Assembly (NCBI RefSeq): GCF_042650605.1
Contig: NZ_JBHSBN010000003.1
Span: 1-64,000, forward strand
DNA length: 64,000 nucleotides
Origin: Micromonospora_J zhanjiangensis
GTDB lineage: Bacteria > Actinomycetota > Actinomycetes > Mycobacteriales > Micromonosporaceae
Direction: 5' to 3'
In this document: one piece after another, positions 49,567 to 58,713 of the stretch
Position numbering within the stretch: position 1 is the stretch's first letter
How the letters are laid out: each line of letters opens with the position of its first letter
Program-made: the position numbers and the translations under genes
The notes under the pieces: model-generated
Seen by the model: only the letters and a program-made list of their open reading frames with translations
Database searches by the model: none
Told to the model about the DNA's origin: nothing

Positions 49567-50274
49567 GTGATCACCCGCCGCTCCCCCCTCCCCCGGGCCC
49601 TGCTGTACGGCGTCTTCTACCGGCTGCCGCACGTCCTGCGCCGCCGGCTGGTCCGGCTCGCGGTGCCCAAGTACATCGTCGGCGCGGTGACCCTCGTCTG
49701 GGACGCCGAGGCCACCGAGCCACGCCGGTTGCTCCTGCTGCGTCAGCCGCCCAACCGGGGTTGGACCCTGCCCGCCGGCCTGCTGCAGCGGGGTGAGGCG
49801 CCGGTGGTCGGTGCGGCCCGGGAACTCGCCGAGGAATCCGGCGTCCGGCTGCGGCCCGAGCAGCTCACCCCGGCCGTACCGAACGCCGTGGTGCACGCCA
49901 AGGGCTGGGTGGACTGCGTCTTCGAGGTCAGCGTCCCGGCCTCGACCACCGACCTGGTAGTCGACGGCGCCGAGGTGTACGAGGCCGCCTGGCACCCGCT
50001 CGACAACCTGCCCCGGCTGAGCACCTCCACCGGCCGGCTGCTCGGCCGGTACGGCATCGGGCCGCTCGCCGCCGACGCCGTACCCGCCACGGACGGCCGG
50101 GCGACCGGCGGCCCGGCCCCGACGGCCGGCACGAGCCCCACGGCCGGCCCGGAGCCCGGACCGAGCCGCACGGCCGGCACCGGATCCGGATCGGCCCCGA
50201 CGGCCGGCCCGGAGTCCGGGCCGATGCCGACGGACGAGGACCCGGGGCCGGCTCACGGACCGGCACAGCGGTGA
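49567..50274 (+). CDS. NUDIX hydrolase with low-complexity tail
   Basis: 235 residues. Nudix box LLQRGEAPVVGAARELAEES then GV at about residues 75-97 is complete, preceded by NRGWTLPAG. The N-terminus (RALLYGVFYRLPHVLRRRLV) is hydrophobic and basic and may touch the membrane. The last 65 residues are Pro/Gly/Thr-rich imperfect repeats such as SPTAGPEPGPSRTAG, typical of disordered actinomycete tails. Substrate unknown. GTGA overlap with the downstream nucleotidyltransferase implies co-translation. Confidence 0.88.
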   Translation: MITRRSPLPRALLYGVFYRLPHVLRRRLVRLAVPKYIVGAVTLVWDAEATEPRRLLLLRQPPNRGWTLPAGLLQRGEAPVVGAARELAEESGVRLRPEQLTPAVPNAVVHAKGWVDCVFEVSVPASTTDLVVDGAEVYEAAWHPLDNLPRLSTSTGRLLGRYGIGPLAADAVPATDGRATGGPAPTAGTSPTAGPEPGPSRTAGTGSGSAPTAGPESGPMPTDEDPGPAHGPAQR

Positions 50275-51179
50275 TCGCCGGGCGGGCGACCGGCGACGGA
50301 CCGGCGATCTGCGCCGTCGTGCTCGCCGCGGGCGAGGGCACCCGACTGCGCCCGCTGACCGCGCACCGGCCCAAGGCGCTCTGCCCGGTCGGCAACGTGC
50401 CGCTGGTGGAGCGGGTGCTGGCCCGGGTCGCCGGGCTCGGCCTGACCGGCCCCGACCGGGTCGCCGTCAACGCCTGCTACCTGGGTGACCAGGTGGCCAC
50501 GCAGCTCGGTGACCGGGTCACCGTCTCGGTCGAGCCGGGTTCCCCGCTGGGCACCGCCGGCGGGGTGGCCAACCTCCGGCCCTGGATCGCCGGCCGGGGC
50601 GTCCTGGTGGGCAACTCGGACGGGTACCTGGCCGACCCGCGGACCGCACCGGGCCCGGACATCGCCGCGCTGCTGGCCGGTTGGGACGGGGAGACCGTAC
50701 GCCTGCTCGGCCAGCCGGCCGAGCCCGGCGAACCGGGCACGTTCGACGGGCACCGGTTCGCGGGCTTCTCGCTGCTGCCCTGGCGGTACGTCCGGGACCT
50801 GCCGGTCCGGCATTCCGACCTGGTCCGGGCCGTGTGGCGGCCGGCCGAGGCGGCCGGCGAGCTGGAGGTGGTGCGGTATCCCGGCACGTACCTGGACACC
50901 GGGACGCCGGGCGACTACCTGACAGCGAACCTGCACGCCGCGGGCGACGGCAACCTGATCCATCCGGACGCCACGGTGACCGGCCGCTGCGAGCGGGCGG
51001 TGATCGGGCCGGGCGCGGTGGTGCGCGGCGCCGTCACCCGGGCCGTGGTGTGGCCGGGCGGTGTGGTCGACGAGGGCGAGCACCTCACCGACGCGGTCCG
51101 GTTCGACCGTGACCGGACGCTGCCGTGCCATGCCGTGCGGCCTCCGGCAGGAGAGCCGCCGACGCAGCCTCTAGCATGA
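50271..51179 (+). CDS. Sugar-1-phosphate nucleotidyltransferase
   Basis: 302 residues, GTG 50271. N-terminal CAVVLAAGEGTRLRPLTAHR then PKALCPVGNVPLVERVL is the nucleotidyltransferase signature, with the G-X-G-T-R-L-R-P loop. SPLGTAGGVANL and VLVGNSDGYL carry the metal-binding Asp. The C-terminus (VIGPGAVVRGAVTRAVVWPG) is a short left-handed beta-helix. The closest general type is mannose- or glucose-1-phosphate nucleotidyltransferase (GDP-mannose pyrophosphorylase-like). A GDP-mannose product would serve PimB at 41195, which is inference only. Confidence 0.85.
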   Translation: MIAGRATGDGPAICAVVLAAGEGTRLRPLTAHRPKALCPVGNVPLVERVLARVAGLGLTGPDRVAVNACYLGDQVATQLGDRVTVSVEPGSPLGTAGGVANLRPWIAGRGVLVGNSDGYLADPRTAPGPDIAALLAGWDGETVRLLGQPAEPGEPGTFDGHRFAGFSLLPWRYVRDLPVRHSDLVRAVWRPAEAAGELEVVRYPGTYLDTGTPGDYLTANLHAAGDGNLIHPDATVTGRCERAVIGPGAVVRGAVTRAVVWPGGVVDEGEHLTDAVRFDRDRTLPCHAVRPPAGEPPTQPLA

Positions 51180-51267
51180 ACGGGCGGAGCCGACGGCTAC
51201 GCATGACAGCGCCCTCGCCGGCGGCCCGACCGGCCCGGCCGGGCGACCACGGAGAGGAGTTCGTTCG

Positions 51268-51555
51268 GTGATCACCGCGATCGTCCTGATCGACTGCGCT
51301 ACCGACTCGATCCCGGAGGTGGCCGAGGCTCTCGCCGCCCTGTCCGGGGTCAGCGAGGTCTACTCGGTCGCCGGCAACCGCGACCTGATCGCGGTGGTCC
51401 GGGTCCGCGAGTTCGAGCAGATCGCCGACGTCATCGCCGGGCGGATCTCCAGGGTGCCCGGCGTGGTGAACACCGAGTCGCACATCGCGTTCCGGGCCTA
51501 CTCCCAGCACGACCTCGAAGAGGCGTTCGCCATCGGCCTCGCCGACGCCGACTGA
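51268..51555 (+). CDS. Stand-alone Lrp/AsnC ligand-binding (RAM) domain protein
   Basis: 95 residues from GTG 51268, behind GAGAGGAG. The whole protein is the RAM fold: ITAIVLIDCATDSIPEVAE, SEVYSVAGNRDLIAVVRV, RISRVPGVVNTESHIAF and SQHDLEEAF. There is no DNA-binding HTH, so it cannot act as a normal Lrp. Such single-domain proteins form beta-propeller-like decamers that bind amino acids. It is convergent with the qcrCAB operon, and this position next to qcrB is common in actinomycetes. Role unknown. Confidence 0.88.
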   Translation: MITAIVLIDCATDSIPEVAEALAALSGVSEVYSVAGNRDLIAVVRVREFEQIADVIAGRISRVPGVVNTESHIAFRAYSQHDLEEAFAIGLADAD

Positions 51556-51572
51556 GCGGCCGACCAGAAGGA

Positions 51573-51610
51573 GCGTGGCGCCCGCCGGGACCTCCCGGCG
51601 GGCGCCACGC
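51573..51610. terminator. Strong bidirectional terminator
   Basis: 17-bp perfect stem, GCGTGGCGCCCGCCGGG (51573-51589) with its complement (51594-51610), closed by an ACCT loop and followed by CCTTCG. Between the RAM gene and the end of the qcr operon, which converge. Confidence 0.88.
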
Positions 51611-51635
51611 CCTTCGTCGTACGGTCGCGGTGCGG

Positions 51636-53255
51636 CTAGTGGTCGCGCCGCTCGCCGCCGCCGATCTCGGCGTGATCCTCGCGCGGGGACACCGGCGGGT
51701 GCCCCGGCGAGACGGGCGCCTCGACCGGCTCCTCGATCGGCTTGAAGAAGCCCTTGATGGCCGGGCCGAGCGCGCCCAACCGGTTCATCTTCTTCGGGAC
51801 CACCCAGCCGGCGTACTCCAGCTCGGCGTGGCCCTCGCCGGCCAGCGGCTGGTGCACCTCGACGAAGCGCCCGTCGGGCAGCCGGCGGATGATGCCGGTC
51901 TCCACGCCGTGCACCAGCACCTCCCGGTCGTGCTGCTGCAGACCGAGGCAGAGCCGGTAGGTGAAGTAGTACGCCAGCGGCGGGAGGATGATCAGCCCGA
52001 TCCGGCCGGCCCAGGTCATCGCGTTCAGGCTGATGAAGAACTTGTCCGCGATCACGTCGTTGCCGCCGGACAGGGTCAGCACCAGGAAGAACGCCACCGC
52101 CATCGCGCCGAGCGCGGTCCGGGCCGGTACGTCCCGGGGCCGCTGGAGCAGGTTGTGGCTCTTCCGGTCCTTGTTCAGCCGTGCCTCGATGAACGGGTAC
52201 GCCAGCGGCAGCATCGTCAGGAGGCCGGGCAGCACCACGGTCGGCCAGAAGATCGGTGGGATGACGTAGCCGTCACCGATCGGGATGTTGATCTCCCAGG
52301 CCGGCATGAGTCGGGTCGACCCGTCCAGCATCATCACGTACCAGTCGGGCTGGCTGGCCGCGGAGACCACCGCCGCCTCGTACGGGCCGAACAGCCAGAT
52401 CGGGTTGATCTGGAACAACCCGCCGAGCAGGGCGATCACGCCGAACACCAGCATGAAGAAGCCGCCCTGCTTGAGCGCGTAGCGGGGGAACATCCGCTCG
52501 CCGACCACGTTCGAGTTGGTCCGGCCGGGGCCGGGCCACTGGGTGTGCTTCTGCTTGAAGACCAGGCCGAGGTGGACGCTGATCAGCGCCACCAGCAGGC
52601 CCGGGATCAGCAGCACGTGGGCGATGAAGAACCGGCTGATGATGATCGTGCCGGGGAACTCGCCGTTGAAGATCGCCGTGGTCACCCAGGTGCCGATCAC
52701 CGGGATGGAGAGCATGATCGCCGAGGCGATCCGCAGGCCGGTGCCGGACAGGCCGTCGTCCGGCAGCGAGTAGCCGGTGAAGCCGGCCAGGAAGCCGATC
52801 CAGAACAGCAGGTAGCCGATGATCCAGTTCAGCTCACGCGGCTTGCGGAACGCGCCGGTGAGGAAGATCCGCATCATGTGCACCACGATGGACGCCATGA
52901 ACAGCAGCGCGGCCCAGTGGTGCATCTGCCGCATGACCAGGCCACCGCGGACGTCGAACGTCAGGTTCAGGCTCGACTCGTACGCCGCGGACATGGTGGT
53001 GCCACGCAGCGGCGTGAAGCTGCCGTTGTAGACCACCTCCTTCATCGACGGCTCGAAGAAGAAGGTCAGGAAGACACCGGTCAGCAGCAGCACGATGAAC
53101 GAGAACAGCGCGATCTCGCCGAGCAGGAACGACCAGTGGTCCGGGAAGACCTTGTTCAGCAGTCGGCGCAGCGGGGTGGCCACCTGGAGCCGGTCGTCCA
53201 CCTCACCGGCGGCCTTGCCCGGCAGCGCTGCCGGATCGAACTTTCGGCGCTTCAT
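51636..53255 (-). CDS. qcrB: Cytochrome bc1 complex cytochrome b subunit
   Basis: 539 residues from ATG 53255, which overlaps the qcrA stop by 4 nt. It carries the haem-b pair and quinol sites of the actinobacterial bcc complex. Eight or more membrane helices; haem ligand segments RQMHHWAALLFMASIVVHMM and FFIAHVLLIPGLLVALISVHLG; Q-site features GYSLPDDGLSG and the PIWLFGPYEA (PEWY-equivalent) region. The long C-terminal tail is charged and cytoplasmic. In actinobacteria it forms a supercomplex with aa3 oxidase, and the gene order ctaE-qcrC-qcrA-qcrB here is the usual one. Confidence 0.97.
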   Translation of the reverse strand: MKRRKFDPAALPGKAAGEVDDRLQVATPLRRLLNKVFPDHWSFLLGEIALFSFIVLLLTGVFLTFFFEPSMKEVVYNGSFTPLRGTTMSAAYESSLNLTFDVRGGLVMRQMHHWAALLFMASIVVHMMRIFLTGAFRKPRELNWIIGYLLFWIGFLAGFTGYSLPDDGLSGTGLRIASAIMLSIPVIGTWVTTAIFNGEFPGTIIISRFFIAHVLLIPGLLVALISVHLGLVFKQKHTQWPGPGRTNSNVVGERMFPRYALKQGGFFMLVFGVIALLGGLFQINPIWLFGPYEAAVVSAASQPDWYVMMLDGSTRLMPAWEINIPIGDGYVIPPIFWPTVVLPGLLTMLPLAYPFIEARLNKDRKSHNLLQRPRDVPARTALGAMAVAFFLVLTLSGGNDVIADKFFISLNAMTWAGRIGLIILPPLAYYFTYRLCLGLQQHDREVLVHGVETGIIRRLPDGRFVEVHQPLAGEGHAELEYAGWVVPKKMNRLGALGPAIKGFFKPIEEPVEAPVSPGHPPVSPREDHAEIGGGERRDH

Positions 53256-54337
53256 GGCCGCTCCCAGAAGTCGGGCCCGACAGTCTCGGTGAAGTCCGAC
53301 CGTGCCACGAAGAAGCCGCTCTCGTCCACCTCTAGCGGGAGCTGCGGCAGCCTGCGGCTGGCGGGGCCGAAAATCGGTTGGGCGTTGTCGATGATCGAGA
53401 ACTGCGACTGGTGGCACGGGCAGAGCAACCGGTTGGTCTGCTGCTCGTACAGGCTGGCCGGGCAGCCGGCGTGGGTGCAGATCTTCGAGTACGCGATGAA
53501 GTTGCCGTACATGTAGTTGGCATTGCCGGCCCGCTCGTTGGCGGCCTTGGCCGCCAACGCGTCCGCCTCGCGCAGGTGGATCAGCAGCACCGGGGAGTCC
53601 GCGTGCTCGTTGCTGTGTCCGCCCGGGATGCCCGGGAAGACGGTCATCTGACCACCGACGCTCACGTCCGCCGGCCGGATCGGGGTGGCGTCCTCACGGG
53701 TGAGCTTGATCTTGCCCTTGTCGTTCGGCGCCCAGCCGGTGCGGAAGTACTGGTTGTCCTTGTGCGGCTGCTTGATCATCCCGCCGACCAGCGGCGCGGC
53801 GAGGACCAGGCCGATCGGCGCCAGGCCGGCGGCCGCGGCGAGGCCCAGCACCGGGCGCCGCTTGATGCCCATCTCGTCGGCCATGTACATCATGGTCTGG
53901 CCGGTGATCTTGCGGTCTTCGTCGGGCGACGCGCCCTCGTGCCGGTCCTGGATCGACACCTCCCGGGGCAGCAGCTTCTTGCCCCAGGCGAGGATGCCGA
54001 AGCCGATGCCGAGCAGCGCGATGCCCAGCGACACCCCGAGGATGGGCGTGTAGAAGCCGTAGCTGCCCTTGTCGTACTCCCAGGGCCACCAGATGTAGGC
54101 GACCAGGAAGACCAGCGAGGCCAGCCCGGCGATCAGGAAGAGGAGGGTAATCGCCCGGACGACCCGGCGCTCGGCCTTGGTGCCGGGGACCGGGAACGGC
54201 GGCTCGTAGTGGACGATCTCGATGTCGTCCCGGCGCGCGCCCTCGCGGACGATGTCGAACCGGGTCAGCCCCGGGTCGTCGAGGTCGACCGGCTTCTGCC
54301 CGGCGGCGGGCGCCTGGGTGTCGCCGTGAGTGCTCAT
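53252..54337 (-). CDS. qcrA: Cytochrome bc1 complex Rieske iron-sulfur subunit
   Basis: 361 residues. Two N-terminal membrane spans near 60-85 and 95-115 plus a third near 170-190 (LGLAAAAGLAPIGLVLAAPL), the three-TM anchor of actinobacterial Rieske proteins. The 2Fe-2S ligands are in CTHAGCPAS and CPCHQSQFS, both intact. It passes electrons from quinol to the dihaem cytochrome QcrC on the outer face of the membrane. Its ATG overlaps the qcrC stop by 4 nt. Confidence 0.97.
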   Translation of the reverse strand: MSTHGDTQAPAAGQKPVDLDDPGLTRFDIVREGARRDDIEIVHYEPPFPVPGTKAERRVVRAITLLFLIAGLASLVFLVAYIWWPWEYDKGSYGFYTPILGVSLGIALLGIGFGILAWGKKLLPREVSIQDRHEGASPDEDRKITGQTMMYMADEMGIKRRPVLGLAAAAGLAPIGLVLAAPLVGGMIKQPHKDNQYFRTGWAPNDKGKIKLTREDATPIRPADVSVGGQMTVFPGIPGGHSNEHADSPVLLIHLREADALAAKAANERAGNANYMYGNFIAYSKICTHAGCPASLYEQQTNRLLCPCHQSQFSIIDNAQPIFGPASRRLPQLPLEVDESGFFVARSDFTETVGPDFWERP

Positions 54338-55179
54338 GACTTACCCGCAATCCACAGGCTGGCGAAGACCAGCGCGACGATGCCGACCAGGAAGATCGCC
54401 ACCCCCTCGGTGACCGGGCCGTACCGGCCGAGGTTGAAGCCGCCCGGGTCCTGGTCCTCCTTGAGCGTCTTCTGGATGTACGCGATCAGCGCGGCCTTCT
54501 CGTCCGGCCGCAGCTGGTTGTCGCCGAAGACCGGCATGTTCTGCGGTCCGGTGAGCATCGCGGCGTAGATCTGCCGGTCCGTCGCCGGACGCAGGTTGGG
54601 GGCGTACTTGCCCGAGGAGAGCGCCCCGCCGCCACCGCTGAAGGCGTGGCAGGACGAGCAGTTGATCCGGAACAACCGGCCGCCCTCGGCGACCGCGTCG
54701 GGGTTGGCCAGGGTGCCCTGCGGCACCTGCGGGCCGCCGCCGAGTTCCTGGATGTACTGGCCGAGCTGGCGGATCTGCTCGTCGGTGAAGACCGGGGGTT
54801 TCCGCTCGGCCTGCGCCTCCTGGCGGGCCATCGGCATCCGGCCGGTGCCGACCTGGAACTCCACGGCGGCCGAGCCCACGCCGACCAGGCTGGGACCGCG
54901 CCCCTCGACGCCCTGCGCGTTGCGGCCGTGGCAGGAAACGCAGCTCACGTCGAACAGCGCCTTGCCGTCGGCGGCGGCGCCGGTGATCGGTGCGGCCTCC
55001 TGCGCCTGGGCCTGCATCCCGGGCGCGAACACGGTGTAGGCACCGCCGGCCAGGGTCAGCGCGGCGAGCAGCCGGACCGTGGCGCCCAGCCGCCGGCGGC
55101 CCCTGCTGCGCGGCGCGGACCGCCCGCGGCGCAGCCGCGCCAGCAGGCCGCCCTTGCGGTCGGGGGTGTCAGATGTCAT
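54334..55179 (-). CDS. qcrC: Cytochrome bc1 complex dihaem cytochrome c subunit
   Basis: 281 residues. Two CXXCH haem sites, VSCVSCHGRNAQG and INCSSCHAFSGGG, with axial-Met regions RMPMARQEAQ and MPVFGDNQLRPDEK. N-terminal signal-anchor (RLLAALTLAGGAYTVFAPG) and a C-terminal membrane span (VAIFLVGIVALVFASLWIAG). This tethered dihaem protein delivers electrons directly to CtaC in the actinobacterial supercomplex, without a soluble cytochrome c. Second gene of the ctaE-qcrCAB unit. Confidence 0.97.
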   Translation of the reverse strand: MTSDTPDRKGGLLARLRRGRSAPRSRGRRRLGATVRLLAALTLAGGAYTVFAPGMQAQAQEAAPITGAAADGKALFDVSCVSCHGRNAQGVEGRGPSLVGVGSAAVEFQVGTGRMPMARQEAQAERKPPVFTDEQIRQLGQYIQELGGGPQVPQGTLANPDAVAEGGRLFRINCSSCHAFSGGGGALSSGKYAPNLRPATDRQIYAAMLTGPQNMPVFGDNQLRPDEKAALIAYIQKTLKEDQDPGGFNLGRYGPVTEGVAIFLVGIVALVFASLWIAGKS

Positions 55180-55255
55180 GGCCTTCAGTCCTTAACGGTT
55201 TTCTCGACCTTGTCTCAGGGACGGTGCGGCGGCGCGAAATGTGACGTCGCCAAGA

Positions 55256-55855
55256 TCACTGGAGCCAGTAGATCATCCCGTACAGGGCGATCCACACCAC
55301 GTCGACGAAGTGCCAGTAGTAGGACACGACGATCGCCGAGGTGGCCTGCGCCGGGGTGAACCGCCCCATGGTGGTGCGGATCATGAAGATGACGAAGGCG
55401 ATCAGACCACCGGTCACGTGCAACCCGTGGAAGCCGGTGGTCAGGTAGAACGTCGAGCCGTACCCGTCGGCGTTGATCTTGACGCCCTCGTGCACCAGGG
55501 TCCTGTACTCGTTGAGCTGGCCGAGCACGAAGACCAGACCCATCACGAAGGTCACCGAGAACCAGAACCGGAGCTTGTGCACGTCTCCCCGCTCGGCCGC
55601 GAACACGCCGAGCTGGCAGGTCACCGAGGAGAGCACCAGGATCACCGTGAAGAACGTGGCGTACGGGATATTGAGGATCTCGGTGTGCTCCTGCCAGAGC
55701 TCCGGCGCCGCCGCCCGGATGGAGAAATACATCGCGAACAGCGCCGCGAAGAACATCAACTCACTGGAGAGCCACACGATCGTCCCGACGCTGACCATGT
55801 TGGGGCGCGTCAGGGAGTGGATCCGGCTCTTGTCAATCGCTGGGGCCGCAGTCAC
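55256..55855 (-). CDS. ctaE: Cytochrome c oxidase subunit III
   Basis: 199 residues from GTG 55855. Five membrane helices: SVGTIVWLSSELMFFAALFA, TFFTVILVLSSVTCQLGVFA, FWFSVTFVMGLVFVLGQ, LTTGFHGLHVTGGLIAFVIF and VVSYYWHFVDVVWIALYGMI. The Glu in SSELMFF and the YYWHFVDVVW ending are diagnostic of subunit III. First gene of the unit leading into qcrC, divergent from the oxidase assembly gene. No strong ribosome site precedes the GTG. Confidence 0.95.
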   Translation of the reverse strand: MTAAPAIDKSRIHSLTRPNMVSVGTIVWLSSELMFFAALFAMYFSIRAAAPELWQEHTEILNIPYATFFTVILVLSSVTCQLGVFAAERGDVHKLRFWFSVTFVMGLVFVLGQLNEYRTLVHEGVKINADGYGSTFYLTTGFHGLHVTGGLIAFVIFMIRTTMGRFTPAQATSAIVVSYYWHFVDVVWIALYGMIYWLQ

Positions 55856-55963
55856 GCGGTCATTATTGCCCCCGATCAGCACGGGCGATCGTCGGGGTGG
55901 CCAACTTGGGCAACTATCGGGGATGCCGACCCGATCCGCCCGCGCCGGCATAGCCTGGATCCC

Positions 55964-56929
55964 GTGCTCTGCCTCGCCCCGGCCATCGCCGTCGCCCCGG
56001 GCCTGCCGGCCGCCGGGCCGGCCGGCGCGGAGCGCGCCCTGCCACCGTTCTCGGTGACCACCGCCGTGACCGAGAGTTCCCTGGACAACTGGCTGGCGGT
56101 CGGCCTGGTGCTGGCCGCCGGCTGCTACCTGTACGGGGTGCACCGGCTGCGGGCCCGCGGCCACCACTGGCCGGCGCTGCGGACGGTGTTCTTCCTCGGC
56201 CCCGGCCTCGGCGGGATCGGCCTGGTCACGCTCACCGGGATCGGCAGCTACGACACCACCCTGCTGTCGGTGCACATGGCGCAGCACATGGTGCTCTCGA
56301 TGGTCGCGCCGATCTTCCTCGCGCTCGGCGCGCCGATCACGCTGGCCCTGCGGACACTCACCGGGGCGCCCCGGCGCCGGGTGCTGGCGATGGTGCACAG
56401 CCGAGTGGCCAAGATCATGTCTTTTCCGCTGGTGGCGTTCGCCATCTTCGTGGTCAACCCGTTCGTGCTCTACTTCACCGCCCTCTACCGGGTGACCCTG
56501 GAGCACGAGTGGGTGCACGAACTGCTGCACGCGCACTTCATCCTCACCGGCTGCCTGTTCTTCTGGCCGCTGGTCGGGCTCGACCCGCTGCCCGGCCGCT
56601 GGCCGTACCCGGGCCGGGCGCTGCTGATGCTGCTGTCGGTGCCGTTCCACACCGTACTCGGGCTGACCGTGATGCAGTCCACCCTGCTGTTCGCCGGCGA
56701 CTGGTACCCGAACCTGCGGCTGGGCTGGGCCGACCCGTGGACCGACCAGAAGATCGCCGGCGGGATCCTCTGGGCCGGCGGCGAGTTCGTCAGCGTGGCG
56801 ATGCTGGCCGTGCTGGTGGTGCAGTGGATGCGCCAGTCCGAGCGGGAGGCCCGCCGGGTCGACCGGGAACTCGACCGGCAGGAGGCCCGCGACCGGGCCG
56901 CCGGGGCCTCGTCCGCACCGGCACCCTGA
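55964..56929 (+). CDS. ctaG: Cytochrome c oxidase assembly protein (CtaG/CaaP-like)
   Basis: 321 residues from GTG 55964. About seven membrane helices with conserved HMAQHMVLSMVAPIFLALGA, EHEWVHELLHAHFILTGCLF and DQKIAGGILWAGGEFVSVAM, the His-rich segments of the caa3_CtaG family that delivers copper or otherwise aids oxidase assembly. The N-terminal hydrophobic stretch is a possible signal. Charged Arg-rich C-terminus. Next to ctaE, which fits a role in aa3 oxidase formation. Start by GTG is likely but the ribosome site is weak. Confidence 0.9.
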   Translation: MLCLAPAIAVAPGLPAAGPAGAERALPPFSVTTAVTESSLDNWLAVGLVLAAGCYLYGVHRLRARGHHWPALRTVFFLGPGLGGIGLVTLTGIGSYDTTLLSVHMAQHMVLSMVAPIFLALGAPITLALRTLTGAPRRRVLAMVHSRVAKIMSFPLVAFAIFVVNPFVLYFTALYRVTLEHEWVHELLHAHFILTGCLFFWPLVGLDPLPGRWPYPGRALLMLLSVPFHTVLGLTVMQSTLLFAGDWYPNLRLGWADPWTDQKIAGGILWAGGEFVSVAMLAVLVVQWMRQSEREARRVDRELDRQEARDRAAGASSAPAP

Positions 56930-57035
56930 CCGGGCCGGACTCCCGCCGGACGGCCGCGGAGGCGGCCGGAACCGACCGGTCGCGGCCGGACCGGTACGAT
57001 CACCGTGCAGCTACGACGTGGGAGCCTTGCGACCG

Positions 57036-57446
57036 ATGAGCGATCGTCTTTACACCGTCCTGCTCTACAGCGACGACCCCGAGGTCCGTGACCGGATGCG
57101 GCTCGCCGTGGGCACCCGGCCCGCCAGCGACCTGCGGGTCGAGTTCGTCGAGGCCGCCGAGTACCAGGAATGCGTGCGGCTGGTGGACGACTACGAGATC
57201 GACCTGATGCTGCTCGACGGCGAGGCCAGCCCGGGCGGCGGGCTCGGCATCGCCCGGCAGATCAAGGACGATCGGGACGACGCCCCGCCCACCTGCGTGG
57301 TGATCGCCCGGGCCGCCGACCGATGGCTCGCCGCGTACGCCCGGGTGGACGCCACCCTGGTGCACCCGCTCGACCCGGTGACCACCGGCAAGACCGTGGC
57401 CGGCCTGCTGCGCCAGCGGGCCGACGGCGCGATCACCGCCGCCTGA
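57036..57446 (+). CDS. Divergent CheY-like receiver domain protein
   Basis: 136 residues, a stand-alone receiver fold. YTVLLYSDDPEVRDRMRLAV gives the acidic pair and DLMLLDGEASPGGGLGIARQ the phospho-acceptor Asp. But where the conserved Lys is expected before Pro, it reads TLVHPLDP (His), and the Thr/Ser switch position reads VVIARAAD. No output domain. It may be a pseudo-receiver that signals without normal phosphorylation. It lies between ctaG and trpD, on the same strand as both, an arrangement conserved in related genomes as far as I recall. Confidence 0.8.
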   Translation: MSDRLYTVLLYSDDPEVRDRMRLAVGTRPASDLRVEFVEAAEYQECVRLVDDYEIDLMLLDGEASPGGGLGIARQIKDDRDDAPPTCVVIARAADRWLAAYARVDATLVHPLDPVTTGKTVAGLLRQRADGAITAA

Positions 57447-57519
57447 GCCCGCCCGTACGGGCCGCTCCACCCGCTCCACCGCCCCCGCACCGACCCATCG
57501 CCCGCTCGGGAGGCCCGCC

Positions 57520-58578
57520 ATGGGCGAACGGACCTGGCCGCACCTGCTGACGACGCTGTTGCGCGGTGCGGAACTGTCGACCGACGAGACGGCCTGGGCG
57601 ATGGGTGAGATCTTCACCGGCTCGGCGACCCCGGCGCAGATCGCCGGCTTCGCCCTCGCGCTGCGCGCCAAGGGTGAGACCCCGGACGAGTTGGCCGGCC
57701 TGGTCGAGGGGATGTTGGCCGCGTCCACCCCGGTGGAACTGGCCGACGAGCTCCGGGCCGACGCCGTCGACGTGGTCGGCACCGGTGGGGACCGGGCGCA
57801 CACCGTCAACATCTCCACCATGACCGCGATCGTGCTGGCCGGCACCGGCGTACGGGTGGTCAAGCACGGCGGTCGGGCCGCCTCTTCCAAGTGCGGCGCC
57901 GCCGACCTGCTGGAGTTCCTCGGCGTACCGATCGACCTCGGTCCGGCCGGGGTGGCCCGGTGCGTGCACGAGGCGGGCATCGGGTTCTGTTTCGCCGCCC
58001 GGTTCCACCCCGGCATGCGACACGCGGCCGCCACCCGGCGGGAACTCGGCGTGCCCACCTTCTTCAACTTCCTCGGTCCGCTCACCAACCCCGGCCGTCC
58101 CCGGGCCGGGGCGGTCGGTTGTTTCGATCCCCGGATGGCCGGGGTGATGGCCCGGGTGTTCGCCGCGCGCGGCGACTCGGTGCTGGTGATGCGGGGTGAG
58201 GACGGTCTCGACGAGTTCTCCACCGGCGCGCCGACCCGGGTCTGGATCGCCACCGGCGGCACCGTCCGGGAGACCGTGGCGGACGCCGCGGAGCTCGGCG
58301 TCCCGCGCTCCGAGCCGGGCGCGCTGCGGGGTGGGGACGCGGCCTTCAACGCCGACGTGGCACGCCGGCTGCTGGCCGGCGAGACCGGACCGGTACGGGA
58401 CGCCGTCCTGGTGAACACCGCCGCGGCCCTGGCCGCCCGGGACGGGGTCACCGGCGACCTGCGGGACGCCATGCGGGCCGGCCTGGACCGGGCCGCCGCG
58501 TCGATCGACTCGGGTGCCGCCGGCCGGGCGTTGGACCGCTGGGTCGAGGTGGCCCGGGCCGCGAAGGCCGCCGAGTAG
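57520..58578 (+). CDS. trpD: Anthranilate phosphoribosyltransferase
   Basis: 352 residues. It joins anthranilate to PRPP in tryptophan synthesis. Signature VDVVGTGGDRAHTVNISTMT, VVKHGGRAASSKCGAADLLE, FHPGMRHAAATRRELGVPTF, FNFLGPLTNPGRPRAGAVG and the PRPP-binding region are present. Length matches the family. ATG 57520 lies 74 nt after the receiver gene. No other trp genes are next to it, so it is an orphan locus as in many actinomycetes. Confidence 0.96.
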   Translation: MGERTWPHLLTTLLRGAELSTDETAWAMGEIFTGSATPAQIAGFALALRAKGETPDELAGLVEGMLAASTPVELADELRADAVDVVGTGGDRAHTVNISTMTAIVLAGTGVRVVKHGGRAASSKCGAADLLEFLGVPIDLGPAGVARCVHEAGIGFCFAARFHPGMRHAAATRRELGVPTFFNFLGPLTNPGRPRAGAVGCFDPRMAGVMARVFAARGDSVLVMRGEDGLDEFSTGAPTRVWIATGGTVRETVADAAELGVPRSEPGALRGGDAAFNADVARRLLAGETGPVRDAVLVNTAAALAARDGVTGDLRDAMRAGLDRAAASIDSGAAGRALDRWVEVARAAKAAE

Positions 58579-58713
58579 ACCGGAGCTGATCCGGTTACCC
58601 GGTTGACGCCGGGTCACACGCCCGGCGACGCGGCAAACCCGAATGGGATCGATCCGCGTGTCCCGGCGCGAACCGGGTACCCCCGCAGTCCAACGACCAG
58701 AGGGGGGAACGAA

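Noticed and set aside
50060..50270. Pro/Gly/Thr repeats at the end of the NUDIX gene as a separate gene
   Set aside because: They continue the NUDIX frame to its TGA and look like a disordered tail.
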